Origin: a bacterium
GTDB taxonomy: Bacteria > Armatimonadota > HRBIN16
Reading direction: 5' to 3'
Length of the DNA: 11,950 nucleotides
Assembly: GCA_025057335.1 (NCBI GenBank)
Contig: JANWXG010000058.1
Span: 1-11,950, forward strand
The notes under the pieces are model-generated. The model was not told the origin of the DNA. It was given only the letters and a program-made list of their open reading frames with translations, and made no database searches. This document shows, piece after piece, positions 1 through 7,191 of the stretch (its first letter is position 1; every line of letters begins with the position of its first letter). The position numbers and the translations under genes were made by a program.

Positions 1-471
1 CTGCACCGGCTCGTCGAACACGTATGCGCTCACATGCTGGCTCAGCATGCGCTCCGTAATCATCGGCACGGTGAGACCGAAGATGCCCACGCGCCCCACA
101 GGCGTCTGCAAGATGACGTAGGGCTGCACGGGCAGGCGCGCCTCGCCCCGCGTGCGGATGTTGGCACACAGCACGGGAAAACGCGCCCGCTGGAGAGTGG
201 TCACGAAGCCAACCTCAGTGAAGTGGAACTCGCGGTTGCCGATGGTCATCGCGTCGTATCCCAGCTCGGACATCAGGTCGAGAATGGGTTCGCCGCCAGG
301 GTTGAAGGTGAGGTTGCCCGCGCTCACTGCATCGCCCGCATCCAGCAACAGCAGGGGCGCGCCGCTTGCCCGCTCCTGTTCCACGTGCTCTCGCAGACGC
401 TGCGCCCGCTCGGGGCGGCGAAGAAGGCGATGATGCAGGTCGTTCGTGTGCAGGATGACCAGCCCGCTCAC
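1..471 (-). CDS. 5'-nucleotidase-like metallophosphoesterase, N-terminal part (cut by window edge)
   Basis: This is the first 157 residues of a calcineurin-like metallophosphoesterase of the UshA/5'-nucleotidase type, a family that removes phosphate from nucleotides or other phosphoesters using two metal ions. The N terminus reads ILHTNDLHHRL with metal ligands D11 and H13. LDAGDA follows at 43-48, and GNREF at 78-82 fills the usual GNHE block. The family's catalytic His after GNx is therefore Arg here, which is odd. The start is a GTG whose last two bases are shared with the TGA of kdsC (GTGA overlap). It is the only possible start, because an in-frame stop lies six codons upstream. No signal peptide is visible, so the protein is probably cytoplasmic, unlike periplasmic UshA. 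It is last of three tightly packed genes after kdsD and kdsC, so a link to sugar-phosphate or nucleotide-sugar turnover is possible but unproven. The C-terminal substrate-binding domain lies outside the window. Confidence 0.85.
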   Translation of the reverse strand, partial: MSGLVILHTNDLHHRLLRRPERAQRLREHVEQERASGAPLLLLDAGDAVSAGNLTFNPGGEPILDLMSELGYDAMTIGNREFHFTEVGFVTTLQRARFPVLCANIRTRGEARLPVQPYVILQTPVGRVGIFGLTVPMITERMLSQHVSAYVFDEPVQ

Positions 472-1064
472 GACGCGCTCGTCACCTCACGGCGCGACTG
501 CAGGTATTCCTCCACTGCCTTATCCCACTCGCCGCGCGCCTTTAGCAGCCACTCGCAAACCTCGCGCACGGCGCCGCTGCCGCCGGGCGTCTGGGTCACG
601 TAGTGCGCCCGCTCCTTCAGCTCCGCCACGGCGTTCGCTACGGCGACTCGCACGCCGACCGCCTCAAAGGCGGGCAGGTCGTTCAGGTCGTCGCCCACAT
701 AGAGCAGCTCGTCTGCCTTCGTCTCCCACTGCTGGCGCAGCTTCTCGATTTGCGCCTTTTTGTCGCGCACGCCCTGATACGACTCGGCGATTTTGAGCTC
801 GGCGGCGCGACGGGCAATCGCCTCCGACACACGCCCAGAGAGGATGGCTACTCGCAAGCCTGCGTGCTTGAGCAGCTCTATCCCCAGCCCGTCAGCCACG
901 TGGAAGCGCTTCATCTCGCGCCCAGTGTGGTCGTAGTAGATGCTGCCGTCGGTCAGCACGCCGTCCACGTCCAGAATGACCGCTTTGACCGCCTGTAGCC
1001 TCTCCTGCAGCCCAGTCTCCAGCAGGGAGGGTTGTGAGGTAGAGGTTGTGTCCTGTTCCGCCAT
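468..1064 (-). CDS. kdsC: 3-deoxy-D-manno-octulosonate 8-phosphate phosphatase (KdsC), HAD family
   Basis: KdsC removes phosphate from Kdo 8-phosphate to give Kdo, the inner-core sugar of lipopolysaccharide, in the cytoplasm. The 198-residue protein is slightly longer than the usual 160-190, from an N-terminal extension of about 25 residues. HAD motif I is LDVDGVLTDG (31-40, Asp32 nucleophile and Asp34), motif II is ILSGR (74-78), the lysine motif is DKK (101-103) and motif IV is GDDLND (124-129). There is no cap domain, as expected for the C0 subtype that works as a tetramer. The C-terminal TPGGSGAVREV stretch (159-169) matches the Gly-rich tail of KdsC that reaches into the neighbouring active site. 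The ATG is 2 bases after the kdsD stop and the gene's TGA overlaps the next start, so expression with both neighbours is likely. Pairing with kdsD makes KdsC much more likely than a generic HAD phosphatase. Confidence 0.95.
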   Translation of the reverse strand: MAEQDTTSTSQPSLLETGLQERLQAVKAVILDVDGVLTDGSIYYDHTGREMKRFHVADGLGIELLKHAGLRVAILSGRVSEAIARRAAELKIAESYQGVRDKKAQIEKLRQQWETKADELLYVGDDLNDLPAFEAVGVRVAVANAVAELKERAHYVTQTPGGSGAVREVCEWLLKARGEWDKAVEEYLQSRREVTSAS

Positions 1065-1066
1065 GG

Positions 1067-2029
1067 CTACACAATCCCCGTCCGCAACAGGTCTTTGAGC
1101 ATCAGCATACCAATCGGTTTGCGCTGCGCATCCAGCACGGGCATCTCGCCGATTTTGACGGGCAGGCTCTCAAACAGGTACAGCGCCTCCACCGCCAGCG
1201 GGTTGCCCTCGATCACGTAGGGCGTGCGGGTCATCAGCTCCTCTGCGGGGCGGTCGAGGTTGGCGACGTCGCGCAACAGGTGGCGGCGGATGTCGCCGTC
1301 GGTGATGATACCTGCCAGCGTGCCGTCCTCGTTCACGATGCAGGCAGCCCCCGCGTTGGCGCGCGTGATGGCAAACAGCACGTCGCGCAGAGGATGGTCT
1401 TTGGGCACGACCGCCACGCTATCGCCTGTGCGCATCACGTCGTGCACGCGCAGCAGCAACCGCCTGCCCAGCGTGCCCGCAGGGTGGAACACGGCAAAAT
1501 CCTCTGGCGTGAAACGTCGCTCCTGCATCACGGTGATGGCGAGCGCATCGCCCATCGCCAGCATGGCAGTCGTGCTGGCGGTCGGCGCCAGGTTGTAGGG
1601 GCACGCCTCTCGCTCTACCGACACATCCAGTACTACATCCGCCGCCTGCGCTAGGGTAGATTCGACGCGCCCCACCATCGCAATCAGGCGCACGCCGATG
1701 CGCTTCAGCGCAGGCAGGATGGCGAGCACCTCCTCTGTCTCGCCACTAGTGGAGAACGCCAGCACCACGTCTTCCGCAGTGACCATGCCCAGGTCGCCGT
1801 GCACGCCCTCCGCAGGATGCAGGAAGAAGCTGGGGGTGCCCGTGCTGGCGAAGGTGGCTGCTACCTTGCGGGCGATGGCTCCCGACTTGCCCATGCCCGT
1901 CGTGACGACCCTACCCTTGCAGGACAAGATAAGCCCCACCGCCTGCACGAACCGCTCGTCTAGACGGTCCATCAGGCGCAGGATGCTCTGCGCCTCTATC
2001 TGCAACACCTCTCTAGCTGTCTCTATCAT
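1067..2029 (-). CDS. kdsD: Arabinose-5-phosphate isomerase (KdsD/KpsF family), SIS plus two CBS domains
   Basis: KdsD converts ribulose 5-phosphate to arabinose 5-phosphate, the first committed step to Kdo. The 320-residue length is normal. The SIS sugar-isomerase domain covers about 1-190, with GMGKSG (45-50), the HPAEGVHGDLG loop (71-81) and STSGET (93-98). ERE-ACPYNLAPT (139-150) and FHPAGTLGRRLL (181-192) are family signatures that carry the Glu and His residues regarded as catalytic in the E. coli enzyme. Two CBS domains follow at about 196-250 and 262-318, containing ITDGDIRRHL (242-251). A purine-rich AAGGGGGA lies directly before the ATG, so the ribosome-binding site is usable but close. 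The gene starts 50 bases after the stop of the STN-like secreted protein and ends 2 bases before kdsC, so all probably form one transcription unit. GutQ or KpsF paralogues are the only alternatives, and the kdsC neighbour argues for KdsD. Confidence 0.95.
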   Translation of the reverse strand: MIETAREVLQIEAQSILRLMDRLDERFVQAVGLILSCKGRVVTTGMGKSGAIARKVAATFASTGTPSFFLHPAEGVHGDLGMVTAEDVVLAFSTSGETEEVLAILPALKRIGVRLIAMVGRVESTLAQAADVVLDVSVEREACPYNLAPTASTTAMLAMGDALAITVMQERRFTPEDFAVFHPAGTLGRRLLLRVHDVMRTGDSVAVVPKDHPLRDVLFAITRANAGAACIVNEDGTLAGIITDGDIRRHLLRDVANLDRPAEELMTRTPYVIEGNPLAVEALYLFESLPVKIGEMPVLDAQRKPIGMLMLKDLLRTGIV

Positions 2030-2079
2030 TCCCCCTTGAGGGTTTAGGCGTCAACGGGCGTCTCTCCTGCTGACGTGCC

Positions 2080-4041
2080 TCACGGGGCGGTTGGTGCAGA
2101 CGAGCTCCCTTCCAAACCGCGCCGCTCGTGGACGGGGAATTCGCTCTTCAGCATGATTTGTGTGGAGTATCTTACGCCCGGATACAGGAAGTAGCGCAGG
2201 ACGTAGGTCTGTGTTCGAAAACCTTTTATCTGATAGTCGGCGTCCAGATGACCTGCAGCGAGCTGCTGTTGCACGAACTCGCGCAGCCTGCCGAGGTCGT
2301 TCATAGCATATCGCATGCGCGGGGAGACGACCTCGTATTGCTCGCCGCTCTCCTGAGACACCTCTACACGGGGAAGGGGCGCTCCTTCAGGCTCTTGGGG
2401 CGTCTCAAGCGGGTAGTGATTACTACTGAGCATCCCCTGCCACGCCGCCCGCCAGAAGGCACGCTGCTGCAAAGGGGAGAGCGCGTCCAGCGTGAGAACG
2501 CCCTGACGCAGGACGCTTGCCCGCTGCGCTGGGCTCAGCACTGCCCAGAAGCGCAGGTGAGGATACCCCTGCAACAGAGGCTCAATATTGAAGCGTACGG
2601 CGTAGCTACTTTGTGTCTGCATCCGCCACTCGTGCAGGGAGGTAATGTATTGTGCCAGCCTGGCGTAATCGTCCAGCGAGGGGTCACGTCCCTCTTGCGC
2701 CTTGCGCTCCAGCTCGCGCAGGAGCGGTTCAGGCAGTTCTGTGCGGCGGTACAGGGGGTAGTGGGCATGTTTCATGAGCAGGGTATCGCCCTCCACGCGC
2801 CACCAGCCTGCCTGTTCTCCTAGGCGAAACACTCCCTGGAGCCACTGGCGCAGGGTGTGCTGCTCCCGCTTCACAACGTCAGGCATTCCTGTGAGCCAGA
2901 AGGCGCGGTAGGCGTCGGCGACGATGTGCACTTCTGCCCTCTTCGCCAGCTGTTCCGCCATGTCGGCAAGAGTGAAGGCATTGTCTGGAGGCAGGTACGT
3001 CATCGCCAGGTATGGCGACCTTTCCTCCTGCGGCTGCGCGCGCACAGGAACGTTCAGCAGAGGCAGCGGCGCGTCGCCTGGGGTTTGCCATCTCCTCCAG
3101 TAAGCGAGCAGGGGAAGTTCGGCAGACGCCTCGGGCAGGGAGGTGAGCGGCAGGAGCGAGCGCTCGAAGGAGACGCCGTGTGGCGTCTTGCTGACCAGCG
3201 CGCATTGCAGCTCTCCGTCCTCTGGTCTGGCGCGAAACACCAGCATCAGGTCAGTGGGCATGTTCTCTTCGGACAGCACGAACTCTTCTTGGGGAACGCT
3301 GTGCCCGCTCGGAATCAGGGCTACCCTCAGCTTCGCGCCCTCCCGCGCCCAGCTGATAGCCTCTGGAGGGAGGGGCAGGGCGTCTGGCAGGGGGAAGGTG
3401 CTGGCAAAGATGACCTCCCCGCGCTCCAGCAGTTGCCAGTGCGACGGGGCAAAGCGGCGGAACAGCCATCCCATCAGGTACTCGTGCAGCTGCGCCCCAA
3501 CAGGCGTTCCCTGTTTGAGAAGTGCCTGGCTCTGCTCGTCAGAGGGCTCTTGTCTCTGCAGGCTTTGCTCCAGCAAGCGGTAAAATTCACGCTCCCGCTC
3601 TACCAGCTGCGCGTAATCCTGCTGGCTGGCTGTGATGAGCTGTTGTATCCGCTCGCGCAGTCGCTTCCAGCCTTGCTCTCGCTCCCGCGCCAGATACTCT
3701 TCCTCCCACTTCCTGCCCTGCGCAGTTTTCACGAGCATATAGCCCGACTTAGTTTTGCGCCACTCGCCCACGACGATAGTGGCAACGTGCTTGAGCAGCT
3801 CCGCAGCAGGCTTCTCCCGCACAAACACGGTCAACTTGTCGTTCGCCAGCTCGCGTTCGCAAGTGAGCGACACGCCCGTCTGCCCGCTCACCTCGCGCAG
3901 CAGGTCGGGGAGCAGGATCATCTTGTGTTGCACGGTGACAGGTTTGCGCAACGCCTCCTCCTCGGCAAGGGGAGCAGTCTGCTGCGCCCAGAGGCTGGTG
4001 CTCAGGAGGAGAAGGAGCAGTAGTATTGCGCTGCGTGTCAC
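2080..4041 (-). CDS. Secreted protein of unknown function with two STN-like (secretin N0-like) segments
   Basis: I do not recognise this 653-residue protein as a named family. It starts MTRSAI, then a run of seven leucines and an LWA/QQ cleavage site, a clear signal peptide, so it is exported. Numbered from this GTG, residues about 33-105 resemble the short STN/N0 fold found in secretins and TonB-dependent receptors: the LLPDLLREVSGQTGVSL pattern, then a strand, then a helix. A second region at about 352-430 (TLADMAEQLAKRAEVHIV, then TLRQWLQGVF) repeats the same arrangement. Residues about 110-165 are highly charged and probably coiled coil. No secretin pore domain or extra membrane span is visible. 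The start is placed at the second GTG because AAGGAGG ends 8 bases before it, whereas an in-frame GTG three codons earlier would overlap that site. It lies 50 bases ahead of kdsD on the same strand, which hints at an envelope role but gives no function. Confidence 0.8.
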   Translation of the reverse strand: MTRSAILLLLLLLSTSLWAQQTAPLAEEEALRKPVTVQHKMILLPDLLREVSGQTGVSLTCERELANDKLTVFVREKPAAELLKHVATIVVGEWRKTKSGYMLVKTAQGRKWEEEYLAREREQGWKRLRERIQQLITASQQDYAQLVEREREFYRLLEQSLQRQEPSDEQSQALLKQGTPVGAQLHEYLMGWLFRRFAPSHWQLLERGEVIFASTFPLPDALPLPPEAISWAREGAKLRVALIPSGHSVPQEEFVLSEENMPTDLMLVFRARPEDGELQCALVSKTPHGVSFERSLLPLTSLPEASAELPLLAYWRRWQTPGDAPLPLLNVPVRAQPQEERSPYLAMTYLPPDNAFTLADMAEQLAKRAEVHIVADAYRAFWLTGMPDVVKREQHTLRQWLQGVFRLGEQAGWWRVEGDTLLMKHAHYPLYRRTELPEPLLRELERKAQEGRDPSLDDYARLAQYITSLHEWRMQTQSSYAVRFNIEPLLQGYPHLRFWAVLSPAQRASVLRQGVLTLDALSPLQQRAFWRAAWQGMLSSNHYPLETPQEPEGAPLPRVEVSQESGEQYEVVSPRMRYAMNDLGRLREFVQQQLAAGHLDADYQIKGFRTQTYVLRYFLYPGVRYSTQIMLKSEFPVHERRGLEGSSSAPTAP

Positions 4042-4049
4042 TGGGAACA

Positions 4050-4056
4050 CCTCCTT
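4050..4056 (-). promoter_or_regulatory. Strong Shine-Dalgarno site that fixes the start of the STN-like gene
   Basis: AAGGAGG is read on the minus strand with 8 bases between it and the GTG at 4039-4041. An in-frame GTG at 4048-4050 overlaps this motif and so is an unlikely start. This shortens the protein by three residues and leaves a cleaner signal peptide. Confidence 0.75.
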
Positions 4057-4071
4057 GCGTTGTGTGCTTGA

Positions 4072-4094
4072 GCTTCGCTCTCGCTCAGCGGGAA
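4072..4094 (+). repeat. 23-base element, copy 1
   Basis: A 23-base segment from GCTTCGCTC to AGCGGGAA matches 11068-11090 at 20 of 23 positions, with differences only at positions 5, 9 and 19. Both copies lie in gene-free sequence shortly before copies of the paired-hairpin repeat. It contains partly self-complementary CGCT/AGCG blocks. It lies in the leader of the STN-like gene, so it may be transcribed with it. Confidence 0.6.
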
Positions 4095-4145
4095 GCGCTA
4101 AGGTATTTCACGACGCGCGTCCGTACGTCCTGCAGGTACACCTCA

Positions 4146-4326
4146 TGCGGGCTGAAGCCCGCACGACGAGCATCGCTGTTTGTAGTGCACACTTCAGTGT
4201 GCTTCATGCAGGCTAAAGCCCGCACGACGAGCTCATCACGTTTGTAGTGGCGCACTTCAGGGCGCCTCATCCTCTCCGTGCTTGTGGTGCACACTTCAGT
4301 GTGCTTCATGCAGGCTAAATCCTGCA
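4146..4326 (+). repeat. Array of paired small hairpins (REP/BIME-like)
   Basis: Two hairpin types alternate. Type A has stem GCGGGC/GCCCGC with loop TGAA (4147-4162), then GCAGGC/GCCCGC with loop TAAA (4208-4223, one mismatch), then GCAGG/CCTGC (4310-4325). Type B has stem GCACAC/GTGTGC with loop TTCA (4187-4202 and again 4289-4304), plus a GC-changed version GGCGC/GCGCC keeping the TTCA core (4249-4266). The 33 bases from 4185 to 4217 recur exactly at 4287-4319. TTGTAGTG or a near match precedes each B hairpin, TTCAT or a similar TCAT joins B to A, and ACGACGA follows A. Spacing is irregular and no spacers of constant length exist, so this is not a CRISPR array. It looks like a genome-wide palindromic repeat family. 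Confidence 0.85.
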
Positions 4327-4365
4327 CAACGAACGCTTGTGCGCGCTTCGAGCATGCCCGCAGAT

Positions 4366-4395
4366 TTGACTCTCCGCCTGCCTTCGCGTTACCAT
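4366..4395 (+). promoter_or_regulatory. Candidate sigma-70 promoter of the AddA-like helicase gene
   Basis: TTGACT at 4366-4371 (5 of 6 to the -35 consensus), an 18-base spacer and TACCAT at 4390-4395 (4 of 6 to the -10 consensus). Transcription would be expected to start near 4402, only about 3 bases before the ATG at 4405. No Shine-Dalgarno motif precedes that ATG, which fits a nearly leaderless message. Confidence 0.5.
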
Positions 4396-4404
4396 AGTAG
4401 CGCG

Positions 4405-7179
4405 ATGACACCTGCGCCACGCATCCCCGAAGAAGAGGCACAGCGCCTCGCCATAGAGACCGACGACCGCTCCATTGTGGTTTCAGCTGGGGCGGGTTCA
4501 GGCAAAACGCAGCTGCTGGCGGAGCGCTTCGTGTATCTGATGCGGGCGGGCAAGGCGGGCATTGACCAGATACTCACCATCACCTACACGCGCAAGGCGG
4601 CGCGCGAGATGAAGGAGCGCATCGTTGCCCTGCTGGAACGGGAGGGAGTGACTGACGCGCGCTGGCTAGTGGAGAGCGCCTACATCAGCACCATCGACTC
4701 GCTATGCGCCCGTCTCATCCGCGAGAACCCCTTTGAGAGCGCGGTAGACCCCTTCTTCCAGCAACTGGCGGAGCATGACGCCGAGCGATTGTTCTATCGC
4801 GCCTTTGATCGCGTGGTAGACCGGCACAGCGCCCAGCCCGAAAGCGCCATCGGCAACCTGCTGCGCGAAGCCTTCGGCAGGATGCGCTTCCGCAGCGACC
4901 CTCGCGACGCCCTGCACGCCCTGCGCCGCGACCTGTATGAGGCGATGGAGACGGTGCGTCTATTCGGTTGGGGAAGGGAGCGTCTGCTGGAGTGGGCTGG
5001 GGAGTTCGCACAGCAGCCCGAACGAGCAGGCTGGCAGCTGCTCCATCTGTTGCGCCACGCTCTATTGCCCACTCTTCAGGCGGCGCTGCGGGTGCTCCCT
5101 GCGGAAGAATCCCTGGCGAGAGAGCTGCGCCGCCTGCAGACAACGCTGGAGAACCTCCCTTCCGATGGGGACTGCATCGAGACGGCGCGTTCCCTGCGGG
5201 GAGCGCTGCTGCTGCGACAAGGCGACAGCCATCTCTACCATCCCGTGATTGCGGAGTGTCTGGAGCGTGTGCGCGACTGGCATCGCTTGTTGAGTATCCC
5301 CCATCTAGAGCAGGAGGTACAAGGAGCGTGGCGTGTCGTCGCCGCCTTGCACCTGCTGGTGGAGGCGTGGGACGAGTATCAGCGGGTAAAGGCGGAGGCG
5401 AACCAGTGCGATTTCGCCGATGTCATGGCGGAGGCTATCCGCCTGCTGCGCGAGCATGAGGCAGTGCGCCGGCGCTATCGCCAGCGCTTCCGCTTCGTGA
5501 TGGTTGACGAGTTTCAGGACGCCAACGGGCTGCAGCTGGAGCTGGTGCGCCTGCTGAGCAACGGCAGGAACCTCTTTGTGGTGGGGGACGCGCAGCAATC
5601 TATCTACGCCTTCCGCCATGCCGATGTGTCCCTGTTTCGGCGGATGGAGCGCAAGGCGCGCGAGTCGCCAGGGCGGGCGTTTCTGGTGGAGATAGGACGC
5701 AACTTCCGTTCGCGTCCCGAAATCCTGCGTTTCGTGGAGGGGATTTATCGCCCCATCTGGTCTGCCTCTGTAGGTGGCGACGTGTTTCGCCCGCTGCATC
5801 CCGCCAGAGAGTTCCTGCCGAAGGAGTATCCCAGTGTGGAGTTTGTGCTGACCCCCTCCGCAGTTGGGCGCGCGATGTGGCTCGCTCTGGCACAGGCGAC
5901 CGCTATGCATATCCAGCAGCTCGTGCAGAGCGGGCGCGTGTGCCTGACGGCACAGGGAACCGAGCAGGGACAGCCCCTGCGCTACCGCCACATCGCCATC
6001 CTGCTGCGGCAAACCTCGCAGGTTCACCTGTTGGAAGAGGCGCTCTCGCGAGCGGGGGTGCCCTTCTACAATACGGCACGGCGTCAGTACTACGTGCAGC
6101 CCGAGGTGCGCGACCTGGTCGTCGCGCTGACAGTAGTGGACTCTCCAACGAACGACGTGGCGCTGGCGGCAGCGTTGCGCTCGCCGCTGGTCGGGGTGAG
6201 CATGGACACGCTGTATGCGTGCGCTCAGGAGGCGCAGCAGGTTGGCAAGGGCACTCCGCTCTGGATAGGCGTGCAGCGGTGGCTGGAGAAGGAGGCGACG
6301 GGAGCCGATGCGGACGCCGTTAGACAGTTCATGACGTTGGTGCAATCGCTTCAGCGGGAGCGTGCCCGCCTGGATGTGGCGCAGACTCTCATGAGGCTGG
6401 TGCATCAGACGGGCTACGAGACGCGCCTGCTGTGCCGCCCTGAAGGCAAGCAGCGTGTGGCGAACGTGCGCAAGCTGCTGCAGATAGCCTCGGAACATCG
6501 CGAGATGCCTCTGGCGCAGTTTGTGGAGATGGTGGATGAGCTGGAGCGCATCGCCCTGCGCGAGGGGGAGGCGCCCGTGCTAGAGGAGATGGCGGACGTC
6601 GTACGCATCTACACAGTGCACGGAGCGAAGGGGCTGCAGTTCCCCGTCGTCTACCTGCCCGATGTCGCCCGCCCGATACGCCGCCGCCCGCAGCCGAAGC
6701 TGGTGTGCTGCCTGCCTGCGCAGCGGTTCATCGCACAAGGTTTTGCTCGCGACGCCGCCTCCTCGCCCCTTTCCCTGGCGGCGGCGACGTGGCTGCGCCA
6801 GCGCGAGTGGGAGGAGGAACTGCGCGTCTGGTACGTCGCGATGACGCGGGCGATAGAACATCTCGTCTTCGTCGCGCCCAACGGCGCTAACAACCTGTGG
6901 TGGAACCTCTTCCTAGACGCTTTGCAACTGCCCCACATCTTCTCGCAAGAGAGTGTTCTCCCCGTGAGGGATGGCTGCCAGGTACGGGTGCAGGTGATGT
7001 CAGAGGGACAGCTTCAGCCCCTCGCCAGCGAGGATGAGGAGCGGTTTCAGCAGCTGGCAGCATGGCTGCAAGGGGAGGCTGAATGCAGCATAGAAGACCT
7101 CACACGCTGGCTGAACGGCGAGACACCCATTGGTGACTCGTCGACAGCCAGCAGCGAGGACGGTGTTGCGCCTCTGTAG
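4405..7179 (+). CDS. AddA/UvrD-type superfamily 1 DNA helicase lacking a C-terminal nuclease domain
   Basis: A 924-residue ATP-driven DNA translocase/helicase, most like the AddA subunit of AddAB recombination-repair nucleases. Motifs in order are AGAGSGKT Walker A (28-35), TITYTRKAAREM (58-69), STIDSLCARLI (95-105, the AddA-like form of motif Ib), VDEFQD (367-372), GDAQQSIYAFRHAD (394-407), GRNFRSRPE (431-439), TVHGAKGLQFP (737-747) and ELRVWYVAMTRA (805-816). Classical AddA has about 1,200 residues and ends in a PD-(D/E)XK nuclease. Here only about 108 residues follow motif VI, ending in an acidic, Ser-rich tail, and the convergent gene leaves just 12 bases. No addB is in the window. An in-frame ATG at 4282 lies inside the repeat array and would add a non-homologous 41-residue tail, so 4405 is preferred. 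An AddA-like helicase with a separate or lost nuclease, or a general UvrD/PcrA paralogue, are the alternatives. Confidence 0.88.
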   Translation: MTPAPRIPEEEAQRLAIETDDRSIVVSAGAGSGKTQLLAERFVYLMRAGKAGIDQILTITYTRKAAREMKERIVALLEREGVTDARWLVESAYISTIDSLCARLIRENPFESAVDPFFQQLAEHDAERLFYRAFDRVVDRHSAQPESAIGNLLREAFGRMRFRSDPRDALHALRRDLYEAMETVRLFGWGRERLLEWAGEFAQQPERAGWQLLHLLRHALLPTLQAALRVLPAEESLARELRRLQTTLENLPSDGDCIETARSLRGALLLRQGDSHLYHPVIAECLERVRDWHRLLSIPHLEQEVQGAWRVVAALHLLVEAWDEYQRVKAEANQCDFADVMAEAIRLLREHEAVRRRYRQRFRFVMVDEFQDANGLQLELVRLLSNGRNLFVVGDAQQSIYAFRHADVSLFRRMERKARESPGRAFLVEIGRNFRSRPEILRFVEGIYRPIWSASVGGDVFRPLHPAREFLPKEYPSVEFVLTPSAVGRAMWLALAQATAMHIQQLVQSGRVCLTAQGTEQGQPLRYRHIAILLRQTSQVHLLEEALSRAGVPFYNTARRQYYVQPEVRDLVVALTVVDSPTNDVALAAALRSPLVGVSMDTLYACAQEAQQVGKGTPLWIGVQRWLEKEATGADADAVRQFMTLVQSLQRERARLDVAQTLMRLVHQTGYETRLLCRPEGKQRVANVRKLLQIASEHREMPLAQFVEMVDELERIALREGEAPVLEEMADVVRIYTVHGAKGLQFPVVYLPDVARPIRRRPQPKLVCCLPAQRFIAQGFARDAASSPLSLAAATWLRQREWEEELRVWYVAMTRAIEHLVFVAPNGANNLWWNLFLDALQLPHIFSQESVLPVRDGCQVRVQVMSEGQLQPLASEDEERFQQLAAWLQGEAECSIEDLTRWLNGETPIGDSSTASSEDGVAPL

Positions 7180-7191
7180 CAGAGCGACCGA

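Larger units (their letters stand above)
4057..4404. other. Gene-free divergent region filled by palindromic repeats
   Basis: The region separates the minus-strand STN-like/kds unit from the plus-strand helicase gene. It holds the 23-base element (4072-4094), a perfect 10-base palindrome GACGCGCGTC (4112-4121), the hairpin array (4146-4326) and the helicase promoter (4366-4395). Frames across the repeats read open but only give repeated MKHTEVCTT-like or reverse peptides with no gene-like features. I found no convincing promoter for the minus-strand unit. Confidence 0.7.

Noticed and set aside
34..603. Plus-strand open frame at the window start (189 codons)
   Set aside because: Opposite the clear metallophosphoesterase and kdsC genes; no domain and low-complexity composition.
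2857..4023. Long open frame on the plus strand opposite the STN-like gene (388 codons)
   Set aside because: Antisense to a gene with signal peptide, good ribosome-binding site and plausible domains; product is rich in Arg, Gln and His with no family pattern, typical of GC-rich antisense frames.
4146..4326. CRISPR array
   Set aside because: Units have unequal spacing, internal hairpins of two kinds and no unique spacers of constant length; no cas genes nearby.
4282..4404. Longer helicase start at 4282
   Set aside because: It lies inside the repeat array and upstream of the best promoter, and adds residues without any helicase resemblance.
4085..4441. Small protein with repeated MKHTEVCTT peptides encoded by the repeat array
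   Set aside because: The peptide repeats simply reflect the DNA repeats, no ribosome-binding site is present, and the frame runs into the helicase start on the other strand.
5305..6498. Long open frame on the minus strand opposite the helicase (397 codons)
   Set aside because: It lies opposite conserved helicase motifs and its product is His/Gln/Arg-rich with no recognisable domain.
7180..7191. Bidirectional terminator between the convergent helicase and hydrolase genes
   Set aside because: Only 12 bases, no hairpin and no T-run. I found no classical Rho-independent terminator anywhere in the window.
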